DNA from: Alphaproteobacteria bacterium
GTDB taxonomy: Bacteria; Pseudomonadota; Alphaproteobacteria; Rhodobacterales; Rhodobacteraceae
Assembly: GCA_024280735.1 (NCBI GenBank)
Contig: JAJRPO010000018.1
Location: 1 to 54,311 of the forward strand
Length of the DNA: 54,311 nucleotides
Direction: 5' to 3'
In this document: positions 8,051-16,487 of the stretch, one piece after another
Position numbering within the stretch: the first letter of the stretch is position 1
Layout: the number at the start of each line of letters is the position of its first letter
Program-made: the position numbers and the translations under genes
The notes under the pieces: model-generated
The model's input: only the letters and a program-made list of their open reading frames with translations
What the model was told of the DNA's origin: nothing
The model's database searches: none

Positions 8051-8151
8051 ATGTAGTAAGGATCAAAATGACCCTCAAAGGAAATCGAGTAAGAAAAACC
8101 CTGACATTGCCGGTACTCCCGTTTGCGTTGCCAGCCATTCAACGGCCTGTA

Positions 8152-9114
8152 TTACTTGCGTACCATTGCCGTTATCTGATCCCACCAATAGGTCAGGCCT
8201 AACCGCGCCATGGTTTGCGAACGCAAAGCAGGCAGGTCATAAAAAGCCGCCAGATTTTCACGCCATTCCAAAAGGCGCGCGGGCGATAAACTATCCGCCT
8301 GCCAGCTGTCTACGAAGGCGATCGGAAGTTGGGAGTACGCTTTGTAGGTACCGGTTTTACGCACAATCGGAATCGCACCGTGCAAAATTGCCTGCCAGGC
8401 TTTTGGCGAGGGATCAAGCCCGCCACCCTCTACGCAAAGAACAAAAGTATGGGACTGCATCAGTGCCAAAAAATCGGCCTCAGGTTGGTCTCGTACTGGA
8501 ATAGTGCAAAAAGATGCCCAGTCAGTTTGTGCATATGCAGTTACAGCACGTCGCAAATCCCACTGGGGACCAATACGGGAACGATGGCCGCAAAGCACTT
8601 GCAGCGGGCGGTCATGAATGGTCGGCGGGCTTTTCAAACTGCGCATTGTCGGCGGGGCTTCGGGGTAAACCATGCCCGTGGGCAAGGGGGAAAACCGAGG
8701 ATCGCTGTCATCGTCAAGATTTTCGGTAAACCAATGAACCAACAGCGGATGAGCCAATATTGCGGCAATTGTTCGCCGTTCTGTGTCACTAAAAGACCGC
8801 CAGCGCTGATCGACCTGTCGCGGCAATGTGCAATCCTCAGACCCAGAGACCAGCACAAAGGGCTTATGCAGTTTCGGAAGCACGTCGCTCTCAAACGCCG
8901 TGAGTGCGGCAAATGGATTGCGCAGCGACAAAAAGATATGCAAGGGCGCGTCGGTGTTTTGCGCCCGGTGAAGGTGCGTAAAAGGCGGGTGCATATCGCT
9001 GTGTAATACCCAGTCACAACGTGCAGCGATACCAGAGAGGCCATAGGCCGTAGCCCCCTGAAGCTTGGGGAATAACCGCATAGAATGCAGCGCAGTTTGA
9101 GGGGATTCTGTCAT
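8152..9114 (-). CDS. Exostosin-like / glycosyltransferase-type protein
   Basis: A 320-residue soluble protein. The C-terminal half has FVLCVEGGGLDPSPKAWQAI followed by GAIPIVRKTGTYKAYSQLP and FVDSW, the pattern of exostosin-like glycosyltransferases in which the acidic/Gly segment binds the nucleotide sugar. The N-terminal half contains LHIFLSLRNPF and a GSEDCTLPR stretch. No signal peptide or membrane segment is seen. It starts at an ATG that overlaps the stop of the upstream sulfotransferase as TAATG. With the two sulfotransferase-like genes it probably works on a surface or secreted glycan. Donor and acceptor are unknown; confidence in the broad family is moderate. Confidence 0.6.
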   Translation of the reverse strand: MTESPQTALHSMRLFPKLQGATAYGLSGIAARCDWVLHSDMHPPFTHLHRAQNTDAPLHIFLSLRNPFAALTAFESDVLPKLHKPFVLVSGSEDCTLPRQVDQRWRSFSDTERRTIAAILAHPLLVHWFTENLDDDSDPRFSPLPTGMVYPEAPPTMRSLKSPPTIHDRPLQVLCGHRSRIGPQWDLRRAVTAYAQTDWASFCTIPVRDQPEADFLALMQSHTFVLCVEGGGLDPSPKAWQAILHGAIPIVRKTGTYKAYSQLPIAFVDSWQADSLSPARLLEWRENLAAFYDLPALRSQTMARLGLTYWWDQITAMVRK

Positions 9115-9848
9115 TAGGCTGGTGTTTCTGCGGCGGTTTCATTCCCTGCTTTCGACGTTCCGCTTATCTGCAAAAGCTGATCATAGATGTCTTGCGCCTC
9201 GGTTGGCACGGACAGGTCAGGGTCATTGGAATTGCGTCGCAGATGCCCCTCAAAAAACGAAAACCCGGCGACGGGGGGGATTAACCCCACCCGGTAGGCC
9301 AGTTCGCGCAGGGCGCCGTCATAGCGTTCAGTTGACCAGTCAAAACAGATCAGCGGAAATTCAGACGCCTTTAGCGACTGTAACAAAAGCCGATTGTAAC
9401 TTGTCCAGAGTTCTATGCCCTTTTCGATCGCGAAACCGTTACGCGCCTGCAAAGATCCCGCCACCGCAAGCGGGTGCCGAAATGTGCCCACCAGCTGCGC
9501 GTTTGGCAATCCTTTCAGCCATCCGTCCAGCAGTAATAATGTTCGGGGGTCTTTGAAACCCCAGAGCCGGTCCTGCGGGTAACTTGCAATCAATTGATCG
9601 CGCCAAGCGGAATGCTCGATTGACCAATGGCAGGGACCAACGGGCGGCTTGTTCCAGGACGCATCATTGGCCGCCAGAACCGCATTGTTGAGTTCCATCA
9701 CCTTGATATTCTCGCGATTGCCCTTTGGGTTGGTGTGGGCTTTGCGGTCCACTTGTCCCAGAACAAGGCCCGCTTCCTCCAGACATCCGGCAAGACAACT
9801 TGTACCGCTCCGATGCATTCCCAAAATAACGAGTGCCGCAGATGTCAT
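9114..9848 (-). CDS. Sulfotransferase-family protein
   Basis: A 244-residue P-loop protein of the sulfotransferase superfamily. The 5'-phosphosulfate-binding loop is visible as ILGMHRSGTSCLAGCL just after the start, and a second block, LWGFKDPRTLLLLDGWL with VGTFRHPLAVAGSL, matches the 3'-phosphate-binding region. It would transfer sulfate from PAPS to a glycan, lipid or protein. The frame is open to 9884, but the ATG at 9848 (MTSAALVI) gives the usual short lead to the beta strand. It is translationally coupled (TAATG) to the exostosin-like gene. Confidence 0.8.
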   Translation of the reverse strand: MTSAALVILGMHRSGTSCLAGCLEEAGLVLGQVDRKAHTNPKGNRENIKVMELNNAVLAANDASWNKPPVGPCHWSIEHSAWRDQLIASYPQDRLWGFKDPRTLLLLDGWLKGLPNAQLVGTFRHPLAVAGSLQARNGFAIEKGIELWTSYNRLLLQSLKASEFPLICFDWSTERYDGALRELAYRVGLIPPVAGFSFFEGHLRRNSNDPDLSVPTEAQDIYDQLLQISGTSKAGNETAAETPA

Positions 9849-10180
9849 GGTGAATTTCGCCTTTAAGCCCGTGTTTGGCCTCACCGATACCGACCTGAAA
9901 ACCTGAAAACAAGGGGCATTGGTGGTAAAGCCAGACTAAACGCAGGGTTAACTCAAGAAGTTGGCTGCAAAAAAGAGTGTTACTATTTCGAAGCAAACTT
10001 CAAATAAAACCCGGTCAGGTGGTTTGTGGTTCGGCAGAGCCAATCCTATCTGGCCAAATACGGTTATCATGGGTATCGGTAGGTTTTTGCACGAGATTTT
10101 TGTCATTCAATATGGCATCCTCATACGCAACAGATTTCCCTGCTCGGCATAGTGCCTTGTCAGGGCAGATATAGGACCGT
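9849..10180. other. Divergent intergenic region between two sulfotransferase-like genes
   Basis: 332 bases without a credible gene. The genes on both sides start from it, so it must hold two promoters. AT-rich stretches are near 9960-10015 and 10080-10130. No strong palindrome or known operator is seen. AGGA at 10171-10174 serves as the ribosome binding site of the right-hand gene. Confidence 0.4.
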
Positions 10181-11080
10181 ATGCCAATGCAGACAGCTCC
10201 ATCCATGCAATCCCCAATCGCAATCGGCGGGCTTGGCGGCAGTGGCACAAGAGTTTTTGCAGCGCTTCTTCAGGCGGCAGGGGTTCATATTGGCGACTGC
10301 CTGAACCAACCACTCGATAATCTGTGGTTCGCGGTGCTTTTCAAACGCGCTGCCTGGTGCCGCCCGAGCGCGCCCCGGATACCCGATCCTGCCGATGTTT
10401 TAACCTCTATTCGTTTGTTCCACCGCGCAATGTCTACCGGACTTGTCGATGATTTAAGTCCCGCCGAGAAATCTCTGCTAGAACAGTTGCGCGGGGATTT
10501 GCCCCCTAACGGTACATGGCAATGCGGCCCACAGGCACCCCATGCGGACAGTTTAATATCGAGCGGTCCGGCTAGCGGCCAAGCAGATCGGCGCTGGGGT
10601 TGGAAAGAACCAAATACCCATGTTTTCCTGCCCCATCTGGATCGATATTTTTCCGGTTTTCGCTATATCCATATCGTACGGGATGGGCTGGATATGGCCT
10701 TTAGCAAAAACACTTGGCAAGCCCGTCATTGGGGCCATCTGTATGGCCTTTCGCGCAAACCGGATGTGCCGCTCCCCTTGCACCAGCTGCAATACTGGAG
10801 TGCTGCCAATCGCGTGGCGCTGGACTATGGCCGAACTCACATGCAGGGGCGTTTTCTTGTTGTGGATTATGAGGATTTCTGCGCGCAGCCTGTCATTCAC
10901 TGGGCGCGTATCCTGCGCTTTCTCGGCTTGGATGATGGCCGCGCCTTACCCAAAGACCTGGTTCAGCCGATGACCATCGGCCGCAGCGCTTCTCATGATC
11001 TGTCAATTTTTCCAGAGCCAAGCCTGGCCGAAGCCCGCGCCCTGCAAGCGGTCGTCGAAATTATCGGCAAACCAAGTTAG
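10181..11080 (+). CDS. Sulfotransferase-like P-loop protein
   Basis: A 299-residue protein with the sulfotransferase-type nucleotide loop IAIGGLGGSGTRVFAALL near residue 13. A second block, GWKEPNTHVFLPHL followed by YIHIVRDGLDMAFSKN, holds the Arg/Ser pair that contacts the PAPS 3'-phosphate. A late VDYEDFC resembles the dimer or substrate segment. It is divergent from the other sulfotransferase gene at 9114-9848 and not closely similar to it. The ATG at 10181 has AGGA upstream; ATGs at codons 3 and 9 are alternatives. The acceptor is unknown, presumably a cell-surface glycan given the neighbours. Confidence 0.75.
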   Translation: MPMQTAPSMQSPIAIGGLGGSGTRVFAALLQAAGVHIGDCLNQPLDNLWFAVLFKRAAWCRPSAPRIPDPADVLTSIRLFHRAMSTGLVDDLSPAEKSLLEQLRGDLPPNGTWQCGPQAPHADSLISSGPASGQADRRWGWKEPNTHVFLPHLDRYFSGFRYIHIVRDGLDMAFSKNTWQARHWGHLYGLSRKPDVPLPLHQLQYWSAANRVALDYGRTHMQGRFLVVDYEDFCAQPVIHWARILRFLGLDDGRALPKDLVQPMTIGRSASHDLSIFPEPSLAEARALQAVVEIIGKPS

Positions 11081-11318
11081 GATTTTTGCGCTGCCGAACT
11101 GAGAATCAGGGCTGCTTATCGCAATGCTTTTAGCCCTGCTTTGCCATTAAAAAGGTAATGAAAGAACCGCCGCGCGTTCCCGCGACTTTCTGCAGGTCAT
11201 CGGCGTTGGTAGGATGATATGTCTGCTTAAACCGTAAAATTGTCCAAGATTTCGCAAGGATAACGGATTGTTGGACAGAATTGTCAGGGGGATCGTTTGA
11301 AAACGATCAAACAAGGCT
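11081..11318. other. Intergenic region 3' of tRNA-Glu with a short hairpin
   Basis: No gene is seen. A near-perfect palindrome GATCGTTT-GA-AAACGATC at 11291-11308 lies about 10 bases beyond the 3' end of the tRNA on its strand. It could help end or process the tRNA transcript, but no T tract follows. Confidence 0.4.
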
Positions 11319-11393
11319 TGGCAGTCCCTAGGGGAATTGAACCCCTCTTTCCAGGTTGAAAACCTGGCGTCCTAACCGATAGACGAAGGGACC
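11319..11393 (-). tRNA. tRNA-Glu (anticodon TTC)
   Basis: On the minus strand the sequence begins GGTCCCTTCGTC and folds as a cloverleaf. The acceptor stem is GGTCCCT/AGGGACT with a closing G-U pair. The D arm is around GTCTATCGGTTAGGAC. The anticodon stem CCAGG/CCTGG encloses the loop TTTTCAA, giving anticodon TTC, and the T arm contains GGTTCAATTCC. The 3' CCA is encoded (11319-11321). Length is 75 bases including CCA. Confidence 0.95.
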
Positions 11394-11586
11394 GCAAAGT
11401 CTGTGAGGGGCTTCTAGCCAAGCGGGTTGAGCATATCAAGAGGATTCTTGTGCTATGTCGCGACTTTTTCCATTTTTCTTATGACATAAAAAAATGAAAG
11501 CAGGATTATGAATGCGGGGTTCATTGCGAGTTAGTGTATTACAGTTGAGAACTTGATTGATGCAAAGTTTCTCGCCATACATAGTC

Positions 11587-12513
11587 ATGGCAAATGCAAT
11601 ATTTATTCAAAATTTGGTATCGATTTATAATGATAGCCCCGGCAAATTTTACCATTTCCCAAAGCAATACCTTAAAATGGTGGAAGAGACCGTGGGCGAT
11701 TGGGTTGTCTTTTATGAGTCCCGCAGGAATAGCGGGGCTTTCGGTTATACATCGGTTCAAAAAGTGACTGATGTTGTTCCTGATTCCAAAAGGAAAAATT
11801 ATTTTTACGCCTACCTCGACGAATCCTCCCTTTGGGACTTTGAGACGATCGTGCCGAGGGCTGCGCCTGATGGACAGGCCTTTGAGCACTGTTTGCGTCA
11901 CCAGGAGGATGGGCGCCCAATATCCGGCGGGGCAAGTACTGCCGCGGTACGCAGACTCTCTAATAGTGAGTTTGGGGCCATTTTTTCAGCGGGAATGCAA
12001 GAGAACTTGAGCATTGACGCCTTACCAAGAGAGGGTGCCTTGCCCGCTTTAAGGGGGTTTCAAGACGCAAGGGATAGTTTTGAAGGTGCCCCGTTACTTG
12101 TTGTTCGAGAAGAAATACTGGTTTCGCGAAAACTTAGAGACGCATCTTTTGCGCGACAAGTTAAGGCTGCATATAGTGGAAGATGCGCAATATCTGGTTT
12201 GGATTTGAGAAATGGCGGAGGCCGCCCAGAAGTGCAAGCAGCGCATATTCGCCCCGTTTCAGATCGCGGCCCTGATACAGTTAGAAATGGTTTAGCCTTA
12301 TCGGGAACTCTTCACTGGATGTTTGATCGCGGTTTGATTTCCATTGCCGCAGACTATCAAATTTTAATTTCGCATAACAAGGTTCCAGCCGACACAGCGA
12401 AGCGGTTAATTAGCCCGGGCCAAAAACTGTTGTTGCCAAGCGAGAAGCGCTATTATCCGCACCAAGAGTTTTTACGCTATCACAGAGAAGAGGTGTTTGG
12501 GCGGGTTGCGTGA
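11587..12513 (+). CDS. EVE-like plus HNH endonuclease (candidate modification-dependent nuclease)
   Basis: A 308-residue protein with two parts. The N-terminal ~100 residues (YHFPKQYLKMVEETVGDWVVFYE, then GAFGYTSVQKV and YFYAYL) look like an EVE/PUA-type domain that reads modified bases. The C-terminal part is an HNH nuclease: YSGRCAISGLDL, VQAAHIRPVSDRGPD, NGLALSGTLHWMFDRGLISI, with His and Asn residues in the ββα-metal positions. Such fusions are expected to cut DNA carrying modified bases and to work in phage defence. The ATG at 11587 (MANAIF) is preferred by resemblance to the family; ATG at 11560 is possible. Upstream and coding sequence look more AT-rich than the neighbours, next to a tRNA, which suggests transfer. 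No methyltransferase is adjacent. Confidence 0.75.
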   Translation: MANAIFIQNLVSIYNDSPGKFYHFPKQYLKMVEETVGDWVVFYESRRNSGAFGYTSVQKVTDVVPDSKRKNYFYAYLDESSLWDFETIVPRAAPDGQAFEHCLRHQEDGRPISGGASTAAVRRLSNSEFGAIFSAGMQENLSIDALPREGALPALRGFQDARDSFEGAPLLVVREEILVSRKLRDASFARQVKAAYSGRCAISGLDLRNGGGRPEVQAAHIRPVSDRGPDTVRNGLALSGTLHWMFDRGLISIAADYQILISHNKVPADTAKRLISPGQKLLLPSEKRYYPHQEFLRYHREEVFGRVA

Positions 12514-12516
12514 ATT

Positions 12517-14268
12517 TTACGCCAAAGCCGCGTCTTCCAAGCGCAGTTTGGCTTTGCGACGCCCGCCCCATTCGTCAATTTCCAAACGACCCGCCAGATG
12601 GAACAGCTGGCCCTTGTGCCCCTCGATCATCGGGCCAAGTGCGCTGTCAAACGCCCCAAAGGCAATTGCGTCTATCCGGCCGCCGTTGGCATCTTGTGCC
12701 GTTAAACGCAGGTGGTTTTCGCCTGCGCGTTTGGCAAACGCGATGCGTTGTGCGGGCAGGGCGAAACGCGGCGCCGGGGCGCCAGCGCCAAAGGGACCTG
12801 CGGATTCCAACTGCTCGATCAGCTCGGTAGTTATCGCGCTTGGTTGAATGGTGCCGTCCAGCTGCAAATCTTTCGGGCCAATTTCGTTCGCCCCCTGTTT
12901 GCCCAGCAATTCCGACAGGCGCGCCATGGCGGCGTCCAACTGGTCCTCGGCCAGCGTTAGCCCTGCTGCCATCTTGTGACCGCCGCCCTTTTGAAACAAC
13001 CCTTCGCGGGTGCAGGTGGCCACAGCCGCCCCTAAATCAATGCCGGTGACGGAACGTCCTGACCCTTTGCCGATGCCGTTTTCCAACCCGATCACCACGG
13101 CGGGGCGGTTGGTGGCCTCCTTCAGGCGTGCAGCAACAATGCCGACAACGCCCGGGTGCCAGCCTTCGCCCGCCGCCCAAACCAACGGCGCGTCAAAGCC
13201 GCGTTCCTCGGCCTGTTCGATTGCTTTCAGGCGCACCGAGGCCTCTATTTCGCGCCGCTCAGTGTTTAGAATGTCCAACTGATCCGCCATGGCCGAAGCC
13301 TCGTCCGGATTGGTGCAGGACAGCAATCGCGCGCCCAGATCAGCCTTGCCAATGCGCCCACCCGCATTGACGCGCGGCCCCAGCACAAAGCCGAGATGAT
13401 ACGCATTGGGGGCCGTGGTCAGCCGCCCCACATCCGACAGGGCTGTCAGCCCCACCCGTTTGCGCGCGCCCATCACCTTGAGGCCTTGGCGCACCAATGC
13501 GCGGTTCAGGCCGATAAGGGGTGCCACATCGGCAACCGTCGCCAGCGCCACCAGATCGAGCATGCTCATCAGATCAGGCGCGGCTTCCCCCGCATTGCGC
13601 ATCAGGCGGTTCACCGCCACAAGCGTCAGAAACACCACGCCAGCCGCACAAAGATAGCCGAAATCGCCCTCCTCATCCTGACGGTTCGGGTTCACAACAG
13701 CCAGCGCAGGGGGCAGGGTTTCCCCGCCGGTGTGGTGATCCAGCACAATCACATCCGTGCCCTTGGCAGCCGCAATGGCATCATGCGAGAGGGTGCCGCA
13801 ATCAACGCAAATAATCAGATCATGCGCCGCTGCCAACCCCGCCATGGCAGGTTCATTGGGGCCATAGCCCTCCTCAATGCGGTCTGGCACATAAAGCGTG
13901 GCATCCTGTCCTTGTTGGCGCAACCAGTCCAGCAACAGGGCGGCAGAACTGCCACCATCCACATCGTAATCGGCAAAAATGGCGATGCGCTGGCGGGATT
14001 TTGCAGCGGCGTAGATACGCTCGGCGGCGGTGTCCATATCGCGGAAAACTGATGGGTCTGGCATCAAATCCCGCAGGGCAGGGGTCAAAAATCGCGCGGC
14101 CTCCTCTGGCTGCACCCCCCGCCGTGCAAGGGTGCGTGACAGAATATCCGGCAGCTCTGCCTGTTGCGCGATGGTTTGTGCAAGGCGGTCTTGCTCAATG
14201 CTCAGGCCGATCCAGCGCCGACCTGTGGCAGAGGAGGCGACGCCCAGAAATGCAGGTGTTTCAGTCAT
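12517..14268 (-). CDS. recJ: Single-stranded-DNA-specific exonuclease RecJ
   Basis: A 583-residue 5'-3' single-strand DNA exonuclease of recombination and mismatch repair. DHH-family motifs are present in order: IFADYDVDGGSSAALLL (motif I), CVDCGTL (II), VLDHHTGG (III, DHH) and VNPNRQDEEGDFG (IV). The DHHA1 domain has GRVNAGGRIGKADLGARLL, GVVGIVAARL, and GGGHKMAAGLTL. A C-terminal OB-like part closes the protein. Length is normal for RecJ. The first ATG (14268) overlaps the end of the upstream small membrane protein gene by 8 bases. It ends 4 bases from the convergent HNH gene. Confidence 0.95.
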   Translation of the reverse strand: MTETPAFLGVASSATGRRWIGLSIEQDRLAQTIAQQAELPDILSRTLARRGVQPEEAARFLTPALRDLMPDPSVFRDMDTAAERIYAAAKSRQRIAIFADYDVDGGSSAALLLDWLRQQGQDATLYVPDRIEEGYGPNEPAMAGLAAAHDLIICVDCGTLSHDAIAAAKGTDVIVLDHHTGGETLPPALAVVNPNRQDEEGDFGYLCAAGVVFLTLVAVNRLMRNAGEAAPDLMSMLDLVALATVADVAPLIGLNRALVRQGLKVMGARKRVGLTALSDVGRLTTAPNAYHLGFVLGPRVNAGGRIGKADLGARLLSCTNPDEASAMADQLDILNTERREIEASVRLKAIEQAEERGFDAPLVWAAGEGWHPGVVGIVAARLKEATNRPAVVIGLENGIGKGSGRSVTGIDLGAAVATCTREGLFQKGGGHKMAAGLTLAEDQLDAAMARLSELLGKQGANEIGPKDLQLDGTIQPSAITTELIEQLESAGPFGAGAPAPRFALPAQRIAFAKRAGENHLRLTAQDANGGRIDAIAFGAFDSALGPMIEGHKGQLFHLAGRLEIDEWGGRRKAKLRLEDAALA

Positions 14269-14575
14269 CAATCGGTGTCCCTTTTAGAAGTTTGATCAGA
14301 GAGATAGCCGCCGCTGCCCAGCCAAAGGCCGCAAAAAACAGCCAAACCCACAGAAAAACCTCCCCGCCTTTAAGCGCTGTTAGTAAAGCAAAGGCCATGC
14401 CCGCAGACCACCCGGATAGCCAAAATATCAGAAAGATAATTGGTATCCATTGCCGCTGCACCTTTGGGGCGGGCCTGCGACCCAGAGCCTGCGCACGGCT
14501 TCGTTCTCGGAACGTGTCGAGATGTGCCTCTGCGACGGACTCCTTTTTGCTGCCAAACCCAACCCTGCGCGCCAT
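14261..14575 (-). CDS. Small two-TM membrane protein
   Basis: A 104-residue protein with a basic N-terminal cytoplasmic stretch of about 45 residues, then two hydrophobic segments (WIPIIFLIFWLSGWSAGMAF and VFLWVWLFFAAFGWAAAAIS). I do not recognise a named family. The start is the ATG at 14575, preceded by a very strong AAAGGGGAGG; the frame is open to a TTG at 14596 that has no such site. It overlaps recJ, suggesting co-transcription, but any role in recombination is unsupported. Confidence 0.7.
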   Translation of the reverse strand: MARRVGFGSKKESVAEAHLDTFRERSRAQALGRRPAPKVQRQWIPIIFLIFWLSGWSAGMAFALLTALKGGEVFLWVWLFFAAFGWAAAAISLIKLLKGTPIDD

Positions 14576-14672
14576 GTTGCCTCCCCTTTGACCCAATCAA
14601 AGATGAAACCATCGCAGCGGTCAACTGTTGCTTTGGCGTTATGTCACGGGCCTTACCGAACCGGTTAGGGTG

Positions 14673-15959
14673 CTACACTTCGACAATTTTCAATGCGATT
14701 GGTGTGCTTGCAAGGTCTCCAGTTGCTTTGATAGCTGTCAGTGCGGCCTCAATTGCAGCCGGGGTAACTTCGTGGGTTACGATTAAAACCGGTGCCGCGT
14801 CATCTTGATGTTCTTTTTGGCGCATCCGGTCAATGGACACACCCGCATCCGCCAGCGCCGTTGTAACCTTGGCCATGACACCCGTTGCATCTTTCAGGCT
14901 GAGGCGGATGTAATAGGCAGAAGGTGTATTGGATTTTGCCGCCTTGGCGGGGGTCAGCGTCTTGGCTGGTTGGCCAAATACCGCAAGGGAAATCCCGCGT
15001 GCAATATCCATCACATCGCCCATCACCGCGCTGGCTGTTGGCCCTTCGCCAGCGCCCGCACCGCGCAGAACAATCTGACCCACCGCATCGCCCTCAATCA
15101 CCACCATATTCGTGCCGCCCTCAAGCTGGCCCAAAGGTGAATTATACGGCACAAGGCAGGGTTGCATGGTTTGCTCCAACCCCGAACCGGTCATGTTAGC
15201 AAGGCCGAGCAGTTTGATCCGGTACCCCATGTCTTTGGCCGCCATGATGTCGTCAATGCTGATCAGGCCAATGCCCTCCAGCTGCGCGCCAGAAAAATCC
15301 ACCTGTGTGCCAAAGGCAATCGAGGATAGCAAAACCAGCTTATGCGCCGCATCGATCCCACCCACATCAAGGTTTGGATCGGCCTCTAGAAACCCGAGTT
15401 GGTTGGCTTCTTCAAATACTTCATCATAGGGCAGGCCCGCATTTTCCATCCGTGTCAGAATGTAATTACAAGTGCCGTTCATCACCCCCATAATGCGGGT
15501 GATCCGGTTTGCGGCCAGACCTTCTGTCAGGGTTTTGATCACCGGAATACCCCCCGCAACCGCAGCCTCAAACCGCAGGTTTACGCCTTTTGCCTCCGCC
15601 GCCAAAGCCAGTGTTTGCCCGTGATGTGCCAGCATTGCCTTATTGGCAGTAATCACATGTTTGCCTGCCGCAATCGCGGCCTCGCTCGCGGCTTTGGCCG
15701 GGCCATCTTCGCCGCCCATCAGCTCAACGAAAACATCCACATCGTCGCGTTTTGCCAGGGCAACGGGATCGTCTTCCCAGCTGTAATCCGACAGATCAAC
15801 GCCACGGTCTTTGCCGCGAGAACGGGCAGAAACCGCGCTAATGGTAATTTCACGCCCGGAACGCGCCGCCAAAAGCGCCCCGTGTTCCTGAACAATTTTG
15901 ATAACACCGGCACCGACAGTGCCCAGACCGGCAATGCCAAGGCGTAAAGGGGAAGTCAT
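14673..15959 (-). CDS. hom: Homoserine dehydrogenase
   Basis: A 428-residue enzyme that reduces aspartate semialdehyde to homoserine with NAD(P)H, the branch point to Met, Thr and Ile. The N-terminal Rossmann motif GIAGLGTVGAGVIK is followed by TANKAMLAHHG, AAVAGGIPVIKTL, MGVMNGTCNYILT and the catalytic region LGFLEADPNLDVGGIDAAHKL. A C-terminal ACT domain of about 75 residues starts at SAYYIRLSLKDATGVMAKVT and indicates allosteric control by an end product. The ATG at 15959 was chosen over 15977 because the Rossmann fold then begins within 10 residues. Confidence 0.95.
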   Translation of the reverse strand: MTSPLRLGIAGLGTVGAGVIKIVQEHGALLAARSGREITISAVSARSRGKDRGVDLSDYSWEDDPVALAKRDDVDVFVELMGGEDGPAKAASEAAIAAGKHVITANKAMLAHHGQTLALAAEAKGVNLRFEAAVAGGIPVIKTLTEGLAANRITRIMGVMNGTCNYILTRMENAGLPYDEVFEEANQLGFLEADPNLDVGGIDAAHKLVLLSSIAFGTQVDFSGAQLEGIGLISIDDIMAAKDMGYRIKLLGLANMTGSGLEQTMQPCLVPYNSPLGQLEGGTNMVVIEGDAVGQIVLRGAGAGEGPTASAVMGDVMDIARGISLAVFGQPAKTLTPAKAAKSNTPSAYYIRLSLKDATGVMAKVTTALADAGVSIDRMRQKEHQDDAAPVLIVTHEVTPAAIEAALTAIKATGDLASTPIALKIVEV

Positions 15960-16059
15960 GGGATGCGCACTCCGCAAAAAGGAAAGTTAGAGCGCTTCGC
16001 GCTTTGGCGGTAGTGTTAGCCCAAACACAGAGTAGGGGCAACGGCCCAGCGGATCAATT

Positions 16060-16353
16060 TCACGGGCTATTTTGCAGCCCACGGGCGCGCGCGCGCAACC
16101 GTGCGGCGCGCGCGGTCACACGGTCGATTTCTTGCTGGGCTTTACCAATGGATTTGTCGGTGTTCTTGCCTACAGCCATCAATTCGTCGGTCACAGCCAG
16201 TTCGGGCCAGCTTTGATTGGTGAAATTGGTGCGCGACGGGTATTTGAAATCAGGCACATCATTTTTGATCGAACATCCCGCAAGCAAAGCCGCACAGACA
16301 AAGGTCGTGGCACTGGTCCGCCAAAACTGGATTTTCCTACAATTTGCCTGCAC
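16060..16353 (-). CDS. Small putative lipoprotein
   Basis: A 97-residue protein with a short hydrophobic signal and lipobox LLAGC near residue 26, then a helical, Arg/Ala-rich C-terminus. No ATG fits; the frame begins with GTG at 16353. It would be anchored to a membrane facing the periplasm. The function is not recognised. It lies about 100 bases upstream of hom on the same strand. Confidence 0.6.
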   Translation of the reverse strand: MQANCRKIQFWRTSATTFVCAALLAGCSIKNDVPDFKYPSRTNFTNQSWPELAVTDELMAVGKNTDKSIGKAQQEIDRVTARAARLRARARGLQNSP

Positions 16354-16430
16354 CGAAGTCCCGCCTGTTTTTCAAGCAGTTTAACGATGCCTGCATATGG
16401 GATCAAGCAAATGCCGCAGGGGTAAAGTGC

Positions 16431-16456
16431 CATTCACTATTGAATGAGCGTTCAAT
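16431..16456. promoter_or_regulatory. Overlapping palindromes before a TetR gene (candidate operator)
   Basis: Two interlocking dyads: CATTCA-CTAT-TGAATG (16431-16446) and ATTGAA-TGAGCG-TTCAAT (16439-16456). They sit 32-57 bases upstream of the TetR-family start. The TTGAA/TTCAA half-sites are typical of TetR-family operators, so autoregulation is likely. Confidence 0.5.
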
Positions 16457-16487
16457 TCTTTTATGACTGAGGAAGAAAGGTGTTTCT

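Noticed and set aside
11291..11393. tRNA-Glu as an integration (att) site of a genomic island
   Set aside because: No integrase and no duplicated tRNA 3' end is visible, and the AT-rich HNH gene is on the 5' side of the tRNA.
13396..14052. 218-codon plus-strand frame inside recJ
   Set aside because: His/Arg/Gln-rich composition typical of an antisense shadow; recJ motifs are unambiguous on the other strand.
15960..16059. SAM-type riboswitch or attenuator before hom
   Set aside because: Only a short AGCGC-TTC-GCGCT stem is present; no pseudoknot or conserved SAM-II sequence is seen.
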